Notes: generated by a model not told the origin, from the letters alone. Shown: positions 1-9,100, counted from the first letter of the stretch. The stretch is 64,000 bases of DNA from Carnobacterium_B sp040274945 (GCF_040274945.1 NZ_JBEMAR010000004.1:166781-230780), one strand, 5' to 3'. A program made the numbers and translations.

Positions 1-2
1 GG

Positions 3-389
3 AAAAGAGCGGGAGTATGTTTTGGTTATAAAGGCGAGTTGGAAGCCGTGATTGATGACCCATTAAATGAAAAATTAAAAGAATACGGGATAGTGGAACC
101 ACTATTTGAAGATGTTGAAACAATTAAGGGAGAGTGGTACTTAGATTCTCTAGTGACGGATGAGAACTTTAGAGGGCAAGGTGTAGCAACAGAATTGATA
201 GAAGCATTGCCTGCTATTGCAATGGCAGAAGATGAAAACGTTATTGGATTGAATTGCGATCAACAAAATAAAAAGGCACAGCAACTTTACCTTAAAATAG
301 GCTTTAAAACGGTTTGGGAATGTATGTTAGCCAATCATTTGTATGATCATATGCAATGGAAGGTGAATAAAAAAAGCAGTGATCTGTAA
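3..389 (+). CDS. GNAT-family acetyltransferase, 3' part (5' end outside window)
   Basis: The reading frame is open to the first base of the window, so the N-terminus is missing. A TTG at base 39 could be read as a start but has no ribosome binding site, so I treat the gene as cut. The remaining residues carry the GNAT acetyl-CoA pyrophosphate loop (RGQGVATELIEAL) and the C-terminal motif NKKAQQLYLKIGFK, where the NxxAxxLYxxxGF pattern is typical. The product should transfer an acetyl group from acetyl-CoA to an amine. The substrate cannot be told from sequence. An A-rich hairpin overlaps the stop region. Confidence 0.85.
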   Translation, partial: KRAGVCFGYKGELEAVIDDPLNEKLKEYGIVEPLFEDVETIKGEWYLDSLVTDENFRGQGVATELIEALPAIAMAEDENVIGLNCDQQNKKAQQLYLKIGFKTVWECMLANHLYDHMQWKVNKKSSDL

Positions 390-410
390 AAAATAAATCA
401 GATCAATGCT
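375..410 (+). terminator. Hairpin terminator after the GNAT gene
   Basis: AGCA-TGATCTG pairs with CAGATCA-TGCT around an A-rich loop, followed by TTTATT. It begins inside the last codons of the GNAT gene and lies between two convergent genes. Confidence 0.5.
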
Positions 411-421
411 TTATTCGTAGG

Positions 422-940
422 TTAAAAAGATTGTAGAGCTCGGCTAACTTTTTTTGGAGCTGGTTTAGGCAAACGTGTTAAAGTGAGATTATCAACAATC
501 AAAGCAATACACAAACAAATGGGTGCATGCTGGGCTTCTGGGACAGACAACCTGTAATAGTCTCCAAAGGATGTATAAGCTTTATCCAGTTCCATAATAA
601 GTCGATCCTCGCAGTGTACAAAATAATGATGATTATAAAAGTCTCCAGTTACAACCCAATTTAATGGATTAACTTTAAAATAAACCATCTTTAAAGTACG
701 ATGTTTTGCTACCGAACCTATTTTTTTGTTTTGCATATAAATATCAAATTTAGGAAATAAGGATAGTACAGTTTGTTTGAATTCTACAAGCAAAGTTCCA
801 TCCATAGCATATAAAGATATACTGTCGCCGACTCTGCCCCACTTACCTGAAATCAGGTACATGTCTTTTCCTTGTTCATTTTTTACGAGGATTTTTTCTT
901 GTTTTGAAACGTATTCTTGTTTCATATACAGAAGTACCAT
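422..940 (-). CDS. LURP-one-related (YxjI-type) protein
   Basis: This protein of about 172 residues resembles the LURP-one-related/YxjI family, a tubby-like beta-barrel fold found in many Firmicutes with no settled function. Supporting segments are a repeated beta-strand pattern, the N-terminal ISGKWGRVGDSISLYAMDG region and the central VNPLNWVVTGDFYNHHYFV stretch. A longer GTG start exists nine bases upstream, but the GAGGAG ribosome binding site sits eight bases before the ATG chosen here. No signal peptide or membrane segment is visible, so it is probably cytosolic. It stands alone, convergent with the preceding GNAT gene. Confidence 0.75.
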   Translation of the reverse strand: MVLLYMKQEYVSKQEKILVKNEQGKDMYLISGKWGRVGDSISLYAMDGTLLVEFKQTVLSLFPKFDIYMQNKKIGSVAKHRTLKMVYFKVNPLNWVVTGDFYNHHYFVHCEDRLIMELDKAYTSFGDYYRLSVPEAQHAPICLCIALIVDNLTLTRLPKPAPKKVSRALQSF

Positions 941-1037
941 AATGAACACTCCTCTAAAGATAAATTAAGCGGATACATATTTGACTTAATTATACCAAAG
1001 AAAGTAGTGAAACGGAATATATAAATATAATAAGAAA

Positions 1038-1060
1038 ACCCACCGTAAAAAACGGTGGGT
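1038..1060 (-). terminator. Intrinsic terminator of the YvrJ-like gene
   Basis: Nine-base perfect stem ACCCACCGT/ACGGTGGGT with an A6 loop. On the minus strand it follows the stop codon of the small membrane protein gene. Confidence 0.75.
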
Positions 1061-1065
1061 TCTTT

Positions 1066-1230
1066 TTATTCAGCTGACTTAATGACTTGACTTAACTCGT
1101 GCAGAGCTTTAACAACGTCATCAAGTTTGGTTTCCATACGCTGAAGTAGAAAAAAGGCGATAAAGATAGGAAAACCAACATTACCGACCATTTCTATTAC
1201 AGCGGAAAACCATTGTGTACTTGCATCCAT
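1066..1230 (-). CDS. YvrJ-family small membrane protein
   Basis: A 54-residue protein beginning MDASTQWFSAVIEMVGNVGF, with one hydrophobic segment (VGNVGFPIFIAFFLLQ) followed by a charged amphipathic tail (METKLDDVVKALHELSQVI). This layout matches the short YvrJ-like proteins of Firmicutes, whose role is unknown. An in-frame ATG lies 18 bases upstream, but AAGGGAG is well spaced only for the start chosen here. It has its own terminator and no operon partner. Confidence 0.65.
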   Translation of the reverse strand: MDASTQWFSAVIEMVGNVGFPIFIAFFLLQRMETKLDDVVKALHELSQVIKSAE

Positions 1231-1351
1231 ATTAGTCTCTCCCTTCATTCAGTAGGTAGGCGAAGCAAATATAAGCCTATTACTAATAACGAAAAAAGAA
1301 AGCAAACTGTTACATTTCAATTACATCCTTGAAAGTCTGGGAAAATCATCT

Positions 1352-2260
1352 TTATTCTACGTTTTCCATGATACTTGGGGCTTTAGCTGATTCCAAGTTA
1401 TCGTTTAAAGCCAATGTAATGGCATGTGCTACACCATTGCTGTTATTACTAGTTGTGCGGTATTTCGCATATGTTTTAACTTCTTCTTCAGCATTTTCCA
1501 TAGCAAAACTATAACCAGCCACTTTCAACATAGAGACATCATTAAAGTTATCCCCAAGAGTCATGATATTTTCAAGTGGGATATTTAATTTTTTTGCAGC
1601 TTCTTCAAGAGCAATCCCTTTTTGTGCGTTAATGTTATTGATTTCAATATTATTAACAAAAGAAGCTGTAACAGCAAGATTTCCAGATTTTTCAAGGTCC
1701 TCAGTAAGTGGGCCAAGTACTTTGCGGCCTTCATCACTAAATGCAATGACTTTTAAAATTTCAATGGAATCATCATGCACAAGTTGTTCGTAATCTTCAA
1801 CATAATTGATGTTCATAATTTCTAAACGGGCAGCTGCTAAAACAACAGCCATTTTGTAAGTCGTATCCGGGTTAGTTTCGTATAATAAAGAAGCCACAGA
1901 TTCAATACGTTTAGCTTTATTGTCTGAATAAATTCCATTTGATGTCGTCATCTCACAATAAAGATTTCTTTTCTTTATTTCAGCAACGATTTCATGAACA
2001 GTTTTCTTATCAATTCCAATATTTTGGATTACTTTACCTTCTTCATTATATACTTGAGCTCCATTTAAAGTGATGAATGAACAGTTAATGCCCACTTCTT
2101 CAAGCAACGGATGAGCTTCAGTAAAGCCACGTCCTGTTGCAACCATAAAATGAATTCCTTGTTTCATAGCCGCCTTAATAGCAGTGGCGTTTGTTTCAGA
2201 AACTTTCATTTTTTCATTTAATAATGTTCCATCCATATCAGATACAATAAGCTCTATCAT
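1352..2260 (-). CDS. Cof-type HAD-superfamily sugar-phosphate phosphatase
   Basis: A 302-residue hydrolase of the Cof/YidA subfamily, a cytosolic Mg-dependent phosphatase usually acting on sugar phosphates or flavin-type phosphates. Motif I is SDMDGTLLNE near residue 8, with the two catalytic aspartates. The C-terminal motif LGDNFNDVSML supplies the metal-binding acidic residues. The large cap between them marks a type IIB HAD. Forty extra in-frame codons lie upstream, but GGGAGGA is spaced correctly only for the start chosen here. It is divergent from ung. The true substrate cannot be assigned. Confidence 0.88.
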   Translation of the reverse strand: MIELIVSDMDGTLLNEKMKVSETNATAIKAAMKQGIHFMVATGRGFTEAHPLLEEVGINCSFITLNGAQVYNEEGKVIQNIGIDKKTVHEIVAEIKKRNLYCEMTTSNGIYSDNKAKRIESVASLLYETNPDTTYKMAVVLAAARLEIMNINYVEDYEQLVHDDSIEILKVIAFSDEGRKVLGPLTEDLEKSGNLAVTASFVNNIEINNINAQKGIALEEAAKKLNIPLENIMTLGDNFNDVSMLKVAGYSFAMENAEEEVKTYAKYRTTSNNSNGVAHAITLALNDNLESAKAPSIMENVE

Positions 2261-2487
2261 TTTTGGTTCCTCCCAAGATTCATTTGTCTTAATAAGTCTA
2301 CCATTAATAGAGAGAAAATAAACGCATAATGCCCTTTTCTTCTTAAATTTATCAAAAAGAAACATGAAATTAATAAACAAAAAATAATGAACAGATGAAG
2401 AGTAGAGTTGTGTGAAGCGACTAATTCTTGTAGGATAGAAGTAAAGTAAAAAGAAGAAACTTTTTTAAAAGAGATAAAGGAGGATTC

Positions 2488-3174
2488 GTGGTGAGCGTAC
2501 CTGTAAAGAATGATTGGCTGCCAATTTTGCAAGAACAAACAAACACACCATCTTACCATTTACTAAAAGAATTTCTTGTACAAGAATATCAAGAAACAAT
2601 CGTTTATCCAGAGATGCATCACATTTGGCAAGCTTTTGAATGGACACCTTATAATGAAGTGAAAGTAGTTATTTTAGGACAAGATCCTTATCACGGGCCA
2701 AATCAAGCTCATGGATTAAGTTTTTCTGTGTTGCCAACTGTGAAAATTCCCCCTTCACTAGTTAATATCTATAAAGAACTAGAAAGTGATTTAGGAATTG
2801 CGCCTGTAAGGCATGGTTATTTAGAATCATGGGCTAAACAAGGTGTTTTATTGCTAAATACTGTGTTAACCGTGCGTAAAGGACAAGCTCATTCACATAA
2901 AGGAAAAGGATGGGAAACACTAACCGATGCTGTCATAAAGAAATTAAGCGACCGAGATCAGCCAATAGTATTTATTCTATGGGGCAATCCTTCGATAAAA
3001 AAGAGAACATTGATTGATGAATCAAAGCATGTTGTGTTAACCTCAGTTCATCCAAGTCCTTTATCCGCTTACCGTGGTTTTTTCGGATCGAAACCATTTT
3101 CTAAAGCAAATGAGGTATTGATCAAATTCGGTGAAGAGCCGATAAACTGGCAGTTGCCTGAATCGGTTCAATAA
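2488..3174 (+). CDS. ung: Uracil-DNA glycosylase
   Basis: Family 1 uracil-DNA glycosylase of normal length (228 residues). It removes uracil from DNA to start base-excision repair. Motif A is GQDPYHGP near residue 64, with the catalytic aspartate. Motif B is HPSPLSA near residue 188, with the catalytic histidine. The PSLVNIYKELESDLG stretch is also typical. Two adjacent GTG codons follow AAAGGAGG; the second may be the real start because its spacing is better (7 bases rather than 4). The gene precedes pta, an order common in Lactobacillales. Confidence 0.97.
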   Translation: MVSVPVKNDWLPILQEQTNTPSYHLLKEFLVQEYQETIVYPEMHHIWQAFEWTPYNEVKVVILGQDPYHGPNQAHGLSFSVLPTVKIPPSLVNIYKELESDLGIAPVRHGYLESWAKQGVLLLNTVLTVRKGQAHSHKGKGWETLTDAVIKKLSDRDQPIVFILWGNPSIKKRTLIDESKHVVLTSVHPSPLSAYRGFFGSKPFSKANEVLIKFGEEPINWQLPESVQ

Positions 3175-3274
3175 GGAATACTTATAGGTTTTGGGCTCAA
3201 AAGACTGTCATTTTCATGAATATAAGAGTATGATAGGAATGTATATATAATCACAAATAGTGGAGGTTGTTAGT

Positions 3275-4255
3275 GTGGAACTAATTGAAAGTTTATCAGC
3301 AAAAATTAAAGGGAAAAAAGTACGTATTGTATTTCCAGAAGGATCTGAACCTCGTATTCTTGGTGCTGTAGTTCGTTTAGCATCTGAAGATTTAATTCAA
3401 CCCGTATTAATTGGAAATCCTGAAGTTGTAAAAGAAGCTGCAAAAAATCGTGGTTTTAATGTAGAAAATATTGAAATTGTTGATCCAGCTAATTATGATA
3501 AATTAGATGAAATGGTTGCTTCTTTCGTAGAACGCCGTAAAGGAAAAGTTACCGAAGAAAAAGCTATTCAACTATTAAAAGATGAAAATTACTTTGGTAC
3601 AATGTTAACATACATGGGGCTAGTTGATGGTTTAGTAAGTGGAGCAATCCACTCAACTGGGGACACTGTTCGCCCTGCATTACAAATCATTAAAACGAAA
3701 CCAGGCGTTAGCCGTACAAGTGGCGCATTTATCATGATGCGTGGACGTGGACAAGAAAAATACTTGTTCTCAGATTGCGCAATCAACGTAAATCCAAATG
3801 CTCAAGAATTAGCGGAAATCGCTGTTGAAAGTGCTAAAACAGCAGAAATGTTTGGGATTGAACCAAAAGTTGCAATGCTAAGCTTTTCAACAAAAGGATC
3901 AGCTGTTGCTGAAGAAGCCACTAAAGTAGCAGAAGCAACTAAGATTGCTCAAGAACTTGCTCCTCAATACGACATCGATGGTGAAATGCAATTTGATGCT
4001 GCATTCGTAGCTTCTGTTGCTGAACAAAAAGCTCCAGACTCAAAAGTTGCTGGACAAGCAAGCGTATTTGTTTTCCCAGAACTACAATCAGGAAATATTG
4101 GCTACAAAATTGCACAACGTTTTGGTAATTTCGAAGCTATTGGACCAATTCTGCAAGGGTTAAATAAACCAATTTCAGATTTATCCCGTGGTTGTAACGA
4201 AGAAGACGTCTACAAATTAGCAATCATTACTGCTAACCAAACCTTAATGGGTTAA
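3275..4255 (+). CDS. pta: Phosphate acetyltransferase
   Basis: A 326-residue phosphotransacetylase interconverting acetyl-CoA and acetyl phosphate, next to acetate kinase in overflow metabolism. The family signature is visible as VRIVFPEGSEPRILGA at the N-terminus, GLVDGLVSGAIHSTGDTVRPAL (given in part), SCDCAI-like FSDCAINVNP, and PELQSGNIGYKIAQRFG near the C-terminus. This is the short Gram-positive form without the N-terminal regulatory domain. The GTG start chosen lies eight bases after GGAGG; a GTG 15 bases earlier overlaps the ribosome binding site and is less likely. A strong terminator follows. Confidence 0.95.
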   Translation: MELIESLSAKIKGKKVRIVFPEGSEPRILGAVVRLASEDLIQPVLIGNPEVVKEAAKNRGFNVENIEIVDPANYDKLDEMVASFVERRKGKVTEEKAIQLLKDENYFGTMLTYMGLVDGLVSGAIHSTGDTVRPALQIIKTKPGVSRTSGAFIMMRGRGQEKYLFSDCAINVNPNAQELAEIAVESAKTAEMFGIEPKVAMLSFSTKGSAVAEEATKVAEATKIAQELAPQYDIDGEMQFDAAFVASVAEQKAPDSKVAGQASVFVFPELQSGNIGYKIAQRFGNFEAIGPILQGLNKPISDLSRGCNEEDVYKLAIITANQTLMG

Positions 4256-4265
4256 TTAAATTCAG

Positions 4266-4295
4266 AAGCTGACTCAATCGAGTCAGCTTTTTTTG
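4266..4295 (+). terminator. Intrinsic terminator of pta
   Basis: Ten-base stem AAGCTGACTC/GAGTCAGCTT with an AATC loop and a run of T. Confidence 0.9.
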
Positions 4296-4401
4296 TTTTA
4301 TCATTTTTAATGGTTTTTAATAAAGGGAGAATAGTTGCTCAATTGGATGCTTTCTCATTATAATTAAATAAGAACAATCAGCAGCATGAGGAGGAAATTA
4401 T

Positions 4402-5040
4402 ATGAAAATCGGAATTATCGGTGCAACAGGTAAATCAGGTTCAAAAATTTCAGCAGAGGCCTTGATTAGAGGGCATGAAGTCATTCCTTTAGTTCGAAAC
4501 GCTTCTAAGCTTACAGAAAGTAAAGATAGCCGTTATATTGAAAAAGATTTATATGACTTAGATTTTGATGATATAAAAGAGTTAGATGTAGTGGTTGATG
4601 CATTTAATGCCCCACTTGGTAAAGAAGAACTGCATCAAACAAGTCTAGCTTATATTGTATCCTTACTCCAAGGGCATGATAAACCCCGCCTAATCGTTGT
4701 TGGTGGAGCAGGTAGTTTATATGTCGATGATACAAATACAACACGTTTGATGGACACTGCAACTTTTCCTGAGGAAGCAAAACCTACAGCACTTAATATG
4801 GCAAAAGCGTTTGAGCTTTTAAGTCAAACAGAAGATATCAACTGGACCTATCTAAGTCCATCTGCTTTTTTTAACCCTGAAGGTAAGAGAACTGGAAACT
4901 ATCAATTGGGACAAGACATATTGTTAACGAATAGTGAGGATGAAAGTGAAGTAAGTTACGCTGATTTTGCTCTGGCACTCGTTGATGAGATTGAAAATCA
5001 AGAATTTAGTAATCAACGGATAACGGTATGTAGTGAATAA
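4402..5040 (+). CDS. NAD(P)-binding oxidoreductase, atypical SDR (NmrA/YwnB-like)
   Basis: A 212-residue protein starting with the Rossmann dinucleotide motif GIIGATGKSGSKI (GxxGxxGxxG pattern). The VIPLVRNASKL segment after beta-strand 2 favours NADP binding. VVGGAGSLYVD and the WTYLSPSAFF region match atypical short-chain dehydrogenases that lack the usual YxxxK catalytic pair and often act as NADPH-dependent reductases or redox sensors. It is a single-gene unit with AGGAGG before the ATG and an 18-base terminator stem after it. The substrate is unknown. Confidence 0.82.
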   Translation: MKIGIIGATGKSGSKISAEALIRGHEVIPLVRNASKLTESKDSRYIEKDLYDLDFDDIKELDVVVDAFNAPLGKEELHQTSLAYIVSLLQGHDKPRLIVVGGAGSLYVDDTNTTRLMDTATFPEEAKPTALNMAKAFELLSQTEDINWTYLSPSAFFNPEGKRTGNYQLGQDILLTNSEDESEVSYADFALALVDEIENQEFSNQRITVCSE

Positions 5041-5051
5041 ATGAACTAAAT

Positions 5052-5091
5052 AAAAAATCAATCAAACAGATAGCTGTTTGATTGATTTTTT
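5052..5091 (+). terminator. Intrinsic terminator, 18-bp perfect stem
   Basis: A perfect inverted repeat ending in CAAACAG / CTGTTTG with an ATAG loop, flanked by A- and T-runs. It can act in both directions. Confidence 0.9.
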
Positions 5092-5157
5092 ATTTAGCTT
5101 TTTTTCTATACTTGAATTACAATAAAAGGTAAGTAGAAACAGATAGAGGAGAATAAC

Positions 5158-5637
5158 ATGAAACGACTAAAAGCACATAATGAAGAAGAAACGAAAGCAG
5201 TAGCTGCTGAGTTAGCAAAATTCCTTGAACCAGGAGATGTTATTCTTTTAGAAGGAAATTTGGGAGCAGGTAAAACAACATTTACAAAAGGTTTAGCCGA
5301 AGGTCTTGGAATCAACAAAGTGATTAAAAGCCCAACCTATACGATTATTAGAGAATATTTGGAGGGGAGACTTCCTTTATATCATATGGATGTCTATCGA
5401 CTAGAAGAAACAGGTGGAATGGATTTAGGATTAGAAGAATATTTTGAAGGAGACGGTGTTTCCATTATTGAATGGGCAACATTTATTCCAGAAGATTTAC
5501 CTCAAGAATACTTGCAAATCAAACTTGTGCCTGTTGGAGAAGACTTAACGGAACGTGAGCTGACTTTTGATCCTGTTGGAAAAAGATATGAAGAATTGCT
5601 TCATTCATTTGACGAGGGTCAGAGTGATAGCAAATGA
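5158..5637 (+). CDS. tsaE: tRNA threonylcarbamoyladenosine biosynthesis ATPase TsaE
   Basis: A 159-residue ATPase required with TsaB, TsaC and TsaD for the t6A modification of ANN-decoding tRNAs. The Walker A motif is GNLGAGKTTFTKG near residue 35. SPTYTIIREY, HMDVYRL and IIEWATFIPE follow in the family order. Its stop codon overlaps the start of the next gene (ATGA), so the acetyltransferase is translationally coupled. The tsaE-GNAT arrangement recurs in Firmicutes, where rimI-like or other acetyltransferases sit near tsa genes. Confidence 0.95.
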   Translation: MKRLKAHNEEETKAVAAELAKFLEPGDVILLEGNLGAGKTTFTKGLAEGLGINKVIKSPTYTIIREYLEGRLPLYHMDVYRLEETGGMDLGLEEYFEGDGVSIIEWATFIPEDLPQEYLQIKLVPVGEDLTERELTFDPVGKRYEELLHSFDEGQSDSK

Positions 5638-6158
5638 GAGATACGATAAACATTCGAGAAGCTATCCCTAGCGATGCTGAGAAAGTACTGAAACACTTGC
5701 AGAGAATTGCGATTGAGACAGGATTTATGACAATGGGAGCCGAGGGTCCAAGTAAAAGTATAGAAGCGGAATATAAAGAAATTGAAGCCATTCTAGAATC
5801 TGATGTAACAGTTTTATTAGTCGCTTTAGATAAAGAAGAAGTCATAGGAATAGCTGAAATTCATGGAAATGATAAACCTAAATTAAATCATATTGGAGAC
5901 ATCAGTATTTCAATTGCAAAAGAGTATTGGGGTTTACGATTAGGAACAACAATGATGGAGAAATTGATTGAATGGGCAAAGGGTCCATCAAGTAATTTAA
6001 AACGATTAGAACTAACCGTTCAAGCTCGCAATGAACGAGCACGCCGTCTTTATGAAAAAATGGGTTTTGAACTTGAAGCTATCATGCCAAGAGGGGTTAA
6101 AGATAATGGCGTTTATTTGGATGTTTGTCTGATGAGTATGATGATTGGAGAAATTTAA
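5634..6158 (+). CDS. GNAT-family N-acetyltransferase
   Basis: A 174-residue GNAT protein. The acetyl-CoA binding region is EYWGLRLGTTMMEKLIEWA and the C-terminal motif is QARNERARRLYEKMGFE, a good NxxAxxLYxxxGF match of the type seen in ribosomal-protein and small-molecule acetyltransferases. It is translationally coupled to tsaE by a four-base overlap. The substrate is unknown; the tsa context would fit tRNA or ribosome-linked work but does not prove it. Confidence 0.88.
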   Translation: MRDTINIREAIPSDAEKVLKHLQRIAIETGFMTMGAEGPSKSIEAEYKEIEAILESDVTVLLVALDKEEVIGIAEIHGNDKPKLNHIGDISISIAKEYWGLRLGTTMMEKLIEWAKGPSSNLKRLELTVQARNERARRLYEKMGFELEAIMPRGVKDNGVYLDVCLMSMMIGEI

Positions 6159-6196
6159 AAAAGCTGTGCAAAAGATTACTTTTGCACAGCTTTTTT
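6157..6196. terminator. Bidirectional terminator between convergent genes
   Basis: A perfect 18-base stem containing GCTGTGCAAAAG/CTTTTGCACAGC with an ATTA loop and A/T runs on both sides. It serves both the acetyltransferase and the ABC transporter operon coming from the right. Confidence 0.92.
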
Positions 6197-6928
6197 TTAG
6201 ATCAATACTTTCTCTAAAAAGTCTTTTGTCCGTTCATGTTGGGGATTACCAAAAACATCTTCTGGAGTTCCTTCTTCAACAATGTATCCGCCATCCATGA
6301 AAATCACGCGATCGGCTACTTCTTTAGCGAAGCCCATTTCATGAGTCACGACTAGCATAGTCATACCTTGCTCAGCCAGTTTTTGCATGACTTCCAACAC
6401 ATCGCCAACCATTTCTGGATCAAGAGCACTTGTGGGTTCATCAAAAAGCATAAGGTCGGGGTTCATTGCTAAGGCGCGTGCAATCGCGACACGTTGCTTT
6501 TGTCCACCAGATAATGATTTAGGGTAATCGTTCGCTTTTTCAGAAAGCCCAACGGTTTCCAACAGTTCCAATGCACGTTTTTTAATGTCTTCTGTGGAAC
6601 CTTTTTTGAGTTCTTTAGGTGCTAATGTAATATTTTCTAAAACCGTTAAATGAGGGAACAAGTTAAATTGTTGAAAAACCATTCCAACATTTTCGCGTAC
6701 TTTATTAATGTCTTGCTTTGGATCAGTGAGATCGAAGTCATCAATAATAACTTTTCCACCCGTAATTTCTTCCAAAGCATTCATACAGCGGAGAAACGTA
6801 CTTTTACCAGACCCTGAAGGGCCAATGATACAAACAACTTCTCCTTCTTGGACTTCAACATTTAAGTCTTTTAAAACTTCTAAACTTCCAAAGTTTTTCT
6901 TTAAATGTTCCACTTTTACTTTAGTCAT
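6197..6928 (-). CDS. glnQ: Polar amino-acid ABC transporter, ATP-binding subunit
   Basis: A 243-residue ATPase of the polar amino-acid (glutamine/HisP-type) ABC importer family. Walker A is GPSGSGKSTFLRCMN, the signature is LSGGQKQRVAIARAL, Walker B is LMLFDEPTSALDPE and the switch histidine lies in VVTHEMGFA. It overlaps the 3' end of the fused binding-protein/permease gene by eight bases, so the two are one operon and one transporter. The symbol follows the usual naming; whether the substrate is glutamine, glutamate or another amino acid cannot be decided here. Confidence 0.93.
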   Translation of the reverse strand: MTKVKVEHLKKNFGSLEVLKDLNVEVQEGEVVCIIGPSGSGKSTFLRCMNALEEITGGKVIIDDFDLTDPKQDINKVRENVGMVFQQFNLFPHLTVLENITLAPKELKKGSTEDIKKRALELLETVGLSEKANDYPKSLSGGQKQRVAIARALAMNPDLMLFDEPTSALDPEMVGDVLEVMQKLAEQGMTMLVVTHEMGFAKEVADRVIFMDGGYIVEEGTPEDVFGNPQHERTKDFLEKVLI

Positions 6929-8378
6929 TTGACATTTTCCTTTCCAATACGTTTGATAACTTGGTTAAAATAGTAATTAAAATAATGTACATAATTCCAA
7001 TAATCAACCACATATTTCCAGAAGAGTAGGTGCGGGCAATAATAATTTTTCCGGTTTGAGTCAATTCAACGATACCGATAACCGATAGAATAGAAGTATC
7101 TTTAAGGGTAATGACAAATTGATTAATAAAAGATGGAATCATTATTTTGATCGCTTGTGGTAAGATGATTTTTCGCATTGACGTTTGATAAGGTAAACCA
7201 AGACTTCTTGCTGCTTCTAATTGTCCTACAGCAACAGCTTGAATACCTCCACGAACCAATTCAGAAATGTAAGCCGTTGTGTTAAGACTTAAGGTAATGA
7301 CACCTGCCACATAAGCGGATAATTGGATATTTAAAAATTGAGGAATCGAAAAGTAAACGAAAAAGGCTAGAACAATTAAAGGAATTCCTCGCATAATCGT
7401 TACATAAATAGAAGAAATGCCAATCAACAGTTTATTTGAAGTAGCGCTAAATAATCCTAAAATAACTCCAGCAACTAGTGCAATAGCAAAGGAGATAAGA
7501 GTCAATACTAATGTACGTCCAAGACCGGTCAATAATTCTTTGTAATTGTTTTGAATCAAGGCCAAGAAACCATTACTACTTGCAACAGCTTCTGAATCTT
7601 CACCAGTATATTTAGTTGTGATTTCTTCATGAATGCCATTTTCCTTGATATTTGCTAATCCAGCATTAAATTTTTCTAGTAATTCTGGGTTTTGATCTTT
7701 GTTAACGGCAAATCCGTAGACATCGCCAGCTTCTGGATCAAGGGGGAATTGAAGTTGGAGACCTTGTTGAACAGCATAAGCCATAACCGGATAATCATCG
7801 AAGACGGCATCCGAATGACCGGTAACTACATCTTCGTACATTGTAGCCGAGTCTTCAAACTGGTTAACATTAATATTAAACTCTTTTTTTAATTCCGCTA
7901 CAAAGGCTGCTCCGGTTGTTCCTACTTTGACAGCGACCGTTTTCCCATCTAAATCTTCATATGAAGTGATATCTTCATTATCTTTTGCTACAGCCATAAC
8001 GGTCCCAGCTTCGAAGTATGGGTCAGAAAAATCAAATGACTCTTTACGCTCATCTGTGATGCTCATAGCAGCAATCATTCCGTCAACTTGGTTACTTTCC
8101 AAAGCTTGTAATCCTGCGCTGAAAGCCAATGGCCGTAATTCATACGCGAATCCTTGGTCTTGTGCAATAGCATCTAAAATTTCTACATCAATGCCGACAT
8201 ATTCCCCATCTGCATTTTTAAATTCAAATGGAGCATAGGTGACATCAGTGGTAATCATGTATGGATCACTTTCTGTTCCTTTTTCTGCTGAAACTGAAAG
8301 GGGTGTTGCTAAATTTATGAATAAACCTAGCATAAGTATAAAGACAGCTCCTAAAAACTGTTTTTGTTTTTTAATCAT
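6921..8378 (-). CDS. glnP: Amino-acid ABC transporter, fused substrate-binding protein and permease
   Basis: A 485-residue fusion of the kind common in lactic acid bacteria. Residues 1-31 form a Sec signal peptide or anchor ending near VSA. Residues about 35-260 are a periplasmic-type family 3 binding domain (YMITTDVTYAPFEF, GIDVEILDAIA, KVGTTGAAF). Residues about 275-485 are the membrane permease with the EAARSLG loop, which docks the ATPase. The binding domain therefore stays tethered to the outer face of the membrane. It forms a complete importer with the overlapping glnQ. Substrate probably glutamine or glutamate by analogy with GlnP of Lactococcus; uncertain. Confidence 0.92.
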   Translation of the reverse strand: MIKKQKQFLGAVFILMLGLFINLATPLSVSAEKGTESDPYMITTDVTYAPFEFKNADGEYVGIDVEILDAIAQDQGFAYELRPLAFSAGLQALESNQVDGMIAAMSITDERKESFDFSDPYFEAGTVMAVAKDNEDITSYEDLDGKTVAVKVGTTGAAFVAELKKEFNINVNQFEDSATMYEDVVTGHSDAVFDDYPVMAYAVQQGLQLQFPLDPEAGDVYGFAVNKDQNPELLEKFNAGLANIKENGIHEEITTKYTGEDSEAVASSNGFLALIQNNYKELLTGLGRTLVLTLISFAIALVAGVILGLFSATSNKLLIGISSIYVTIMRGIPLIVLAFFVYFSIPQFLNIQLSAYVAGVITLSLNTTAYISELVRGGIQAVAVGQLEAARSLGLPYQTSMRKIILPQAIKIMIPSFINQFVITLKDTSILSVIGIVELTQTGKIIIARTYSSGNMWLIIGIMYIILITILTKLSNVLERKMSND

Positions 8379-8487
8379 GTAAATTCCTCCAAAGTATTTT
8401 TGCTATCATTTCAAAATATAGCTAGTATACTAAAAATACGGGAATCGTTTGAGCATTTCAACTAATAGCACTCGATAGAAATACAAA

Positions 8488-8520
8488 AAAAACGACTTAT
8501 TTTTTTAATAAGTCGTTTTT
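8488..8520 (-). terminator. Terminator of the exonuclease gene
   Basis: CGACTTATT/AATAAGTCG stem flanked by A- and T-runs. On the minus strand it follows the DnaQ-like exonuclease gene and precedes the glnP promoter region. Confidence 0.85.
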
Positions 8521-8566
8521 TTATTGCTATAAAATGTCAAAAAAAAGGGATTAACTCTAATCAAAA

Positions 8567-9100
8567 TTAGACATGCTTAACAAGTTTTTTTAAAGGATCT
8601 GTTCCAAAATGATCTTCTAAATACAGAAGAATAGCTGCACAAGCATTGCTGTCTTCGAGTGCATTATGATGGTTGTCTAATCGGATTCCTAAATGGTCAC
8701 AAACCGTGTTTAATTTATGATTAGGAATTTCTGTGATCAATTTCCGACTCGATTGGACCGTACAAAGTGTTTGAAAGTGAGGTTGTTGCAATTGATAATA
8801 ATCAAGACAACCTTGTAAAACACCACGATCAAATGGAAGATTGTGAGCAACAATCAGTTTATTTTCTTTGAAGAAAGGTTTTATCTTTTCCCAAACTTCT
8901 GGAAAAGATGGAGCAGTTTGAACATCTTCTTTGGTAATGCCATGAATTTGAACATTACGCCAAAAAAATTCAGTTTCAGGTTTAATGAGAGAGTAATAAT
9001 GATCAACGATTTGACTATTTCGTACAACTGTCAGTGCAATTGAACAAGCACTGTGGCGTTGATGGCTAGCTGTTTCAAAATCCAATGCAACAAAGTTCAT
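8567..9100 (-). CDS. DnaQ-like 3'-5' exonuclease (DEDDh)
   Basis: A 177-residue exonuclease domain protein. Exo I is VALDFETA, Exo II is VAHNLPFDRGVL and Exo III is HHNALEDSNACA, so the set D-E-D-D-h is complete. The length and the absence of other domains fit stand-alone proofreading-like exonucleases of lactic acid bacteria rather than PolC or DinG. The start chosen follows GAGGAGG at eight bases; eight upstream in-frame codons have no ribosome binding site. It forms a single-gene unit between terminators. Confidence 0.9.
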   Translation of the reverse strand: MNFVALDFETASHQRHSACSIALTVVRNSQIVDHYYSLIKPETEFFWRNVQIHGITKEDVQTAPSFPEVWEKIKPFFKENKLIVAHNLPFDRGVLQGCLDYYQLQQPHFQTLCTVQSSRKLITEIPNHKLNTVCDHLGIRLDNHHNALEDSNACAAILLYLEDHFGTDPLKKLVKHV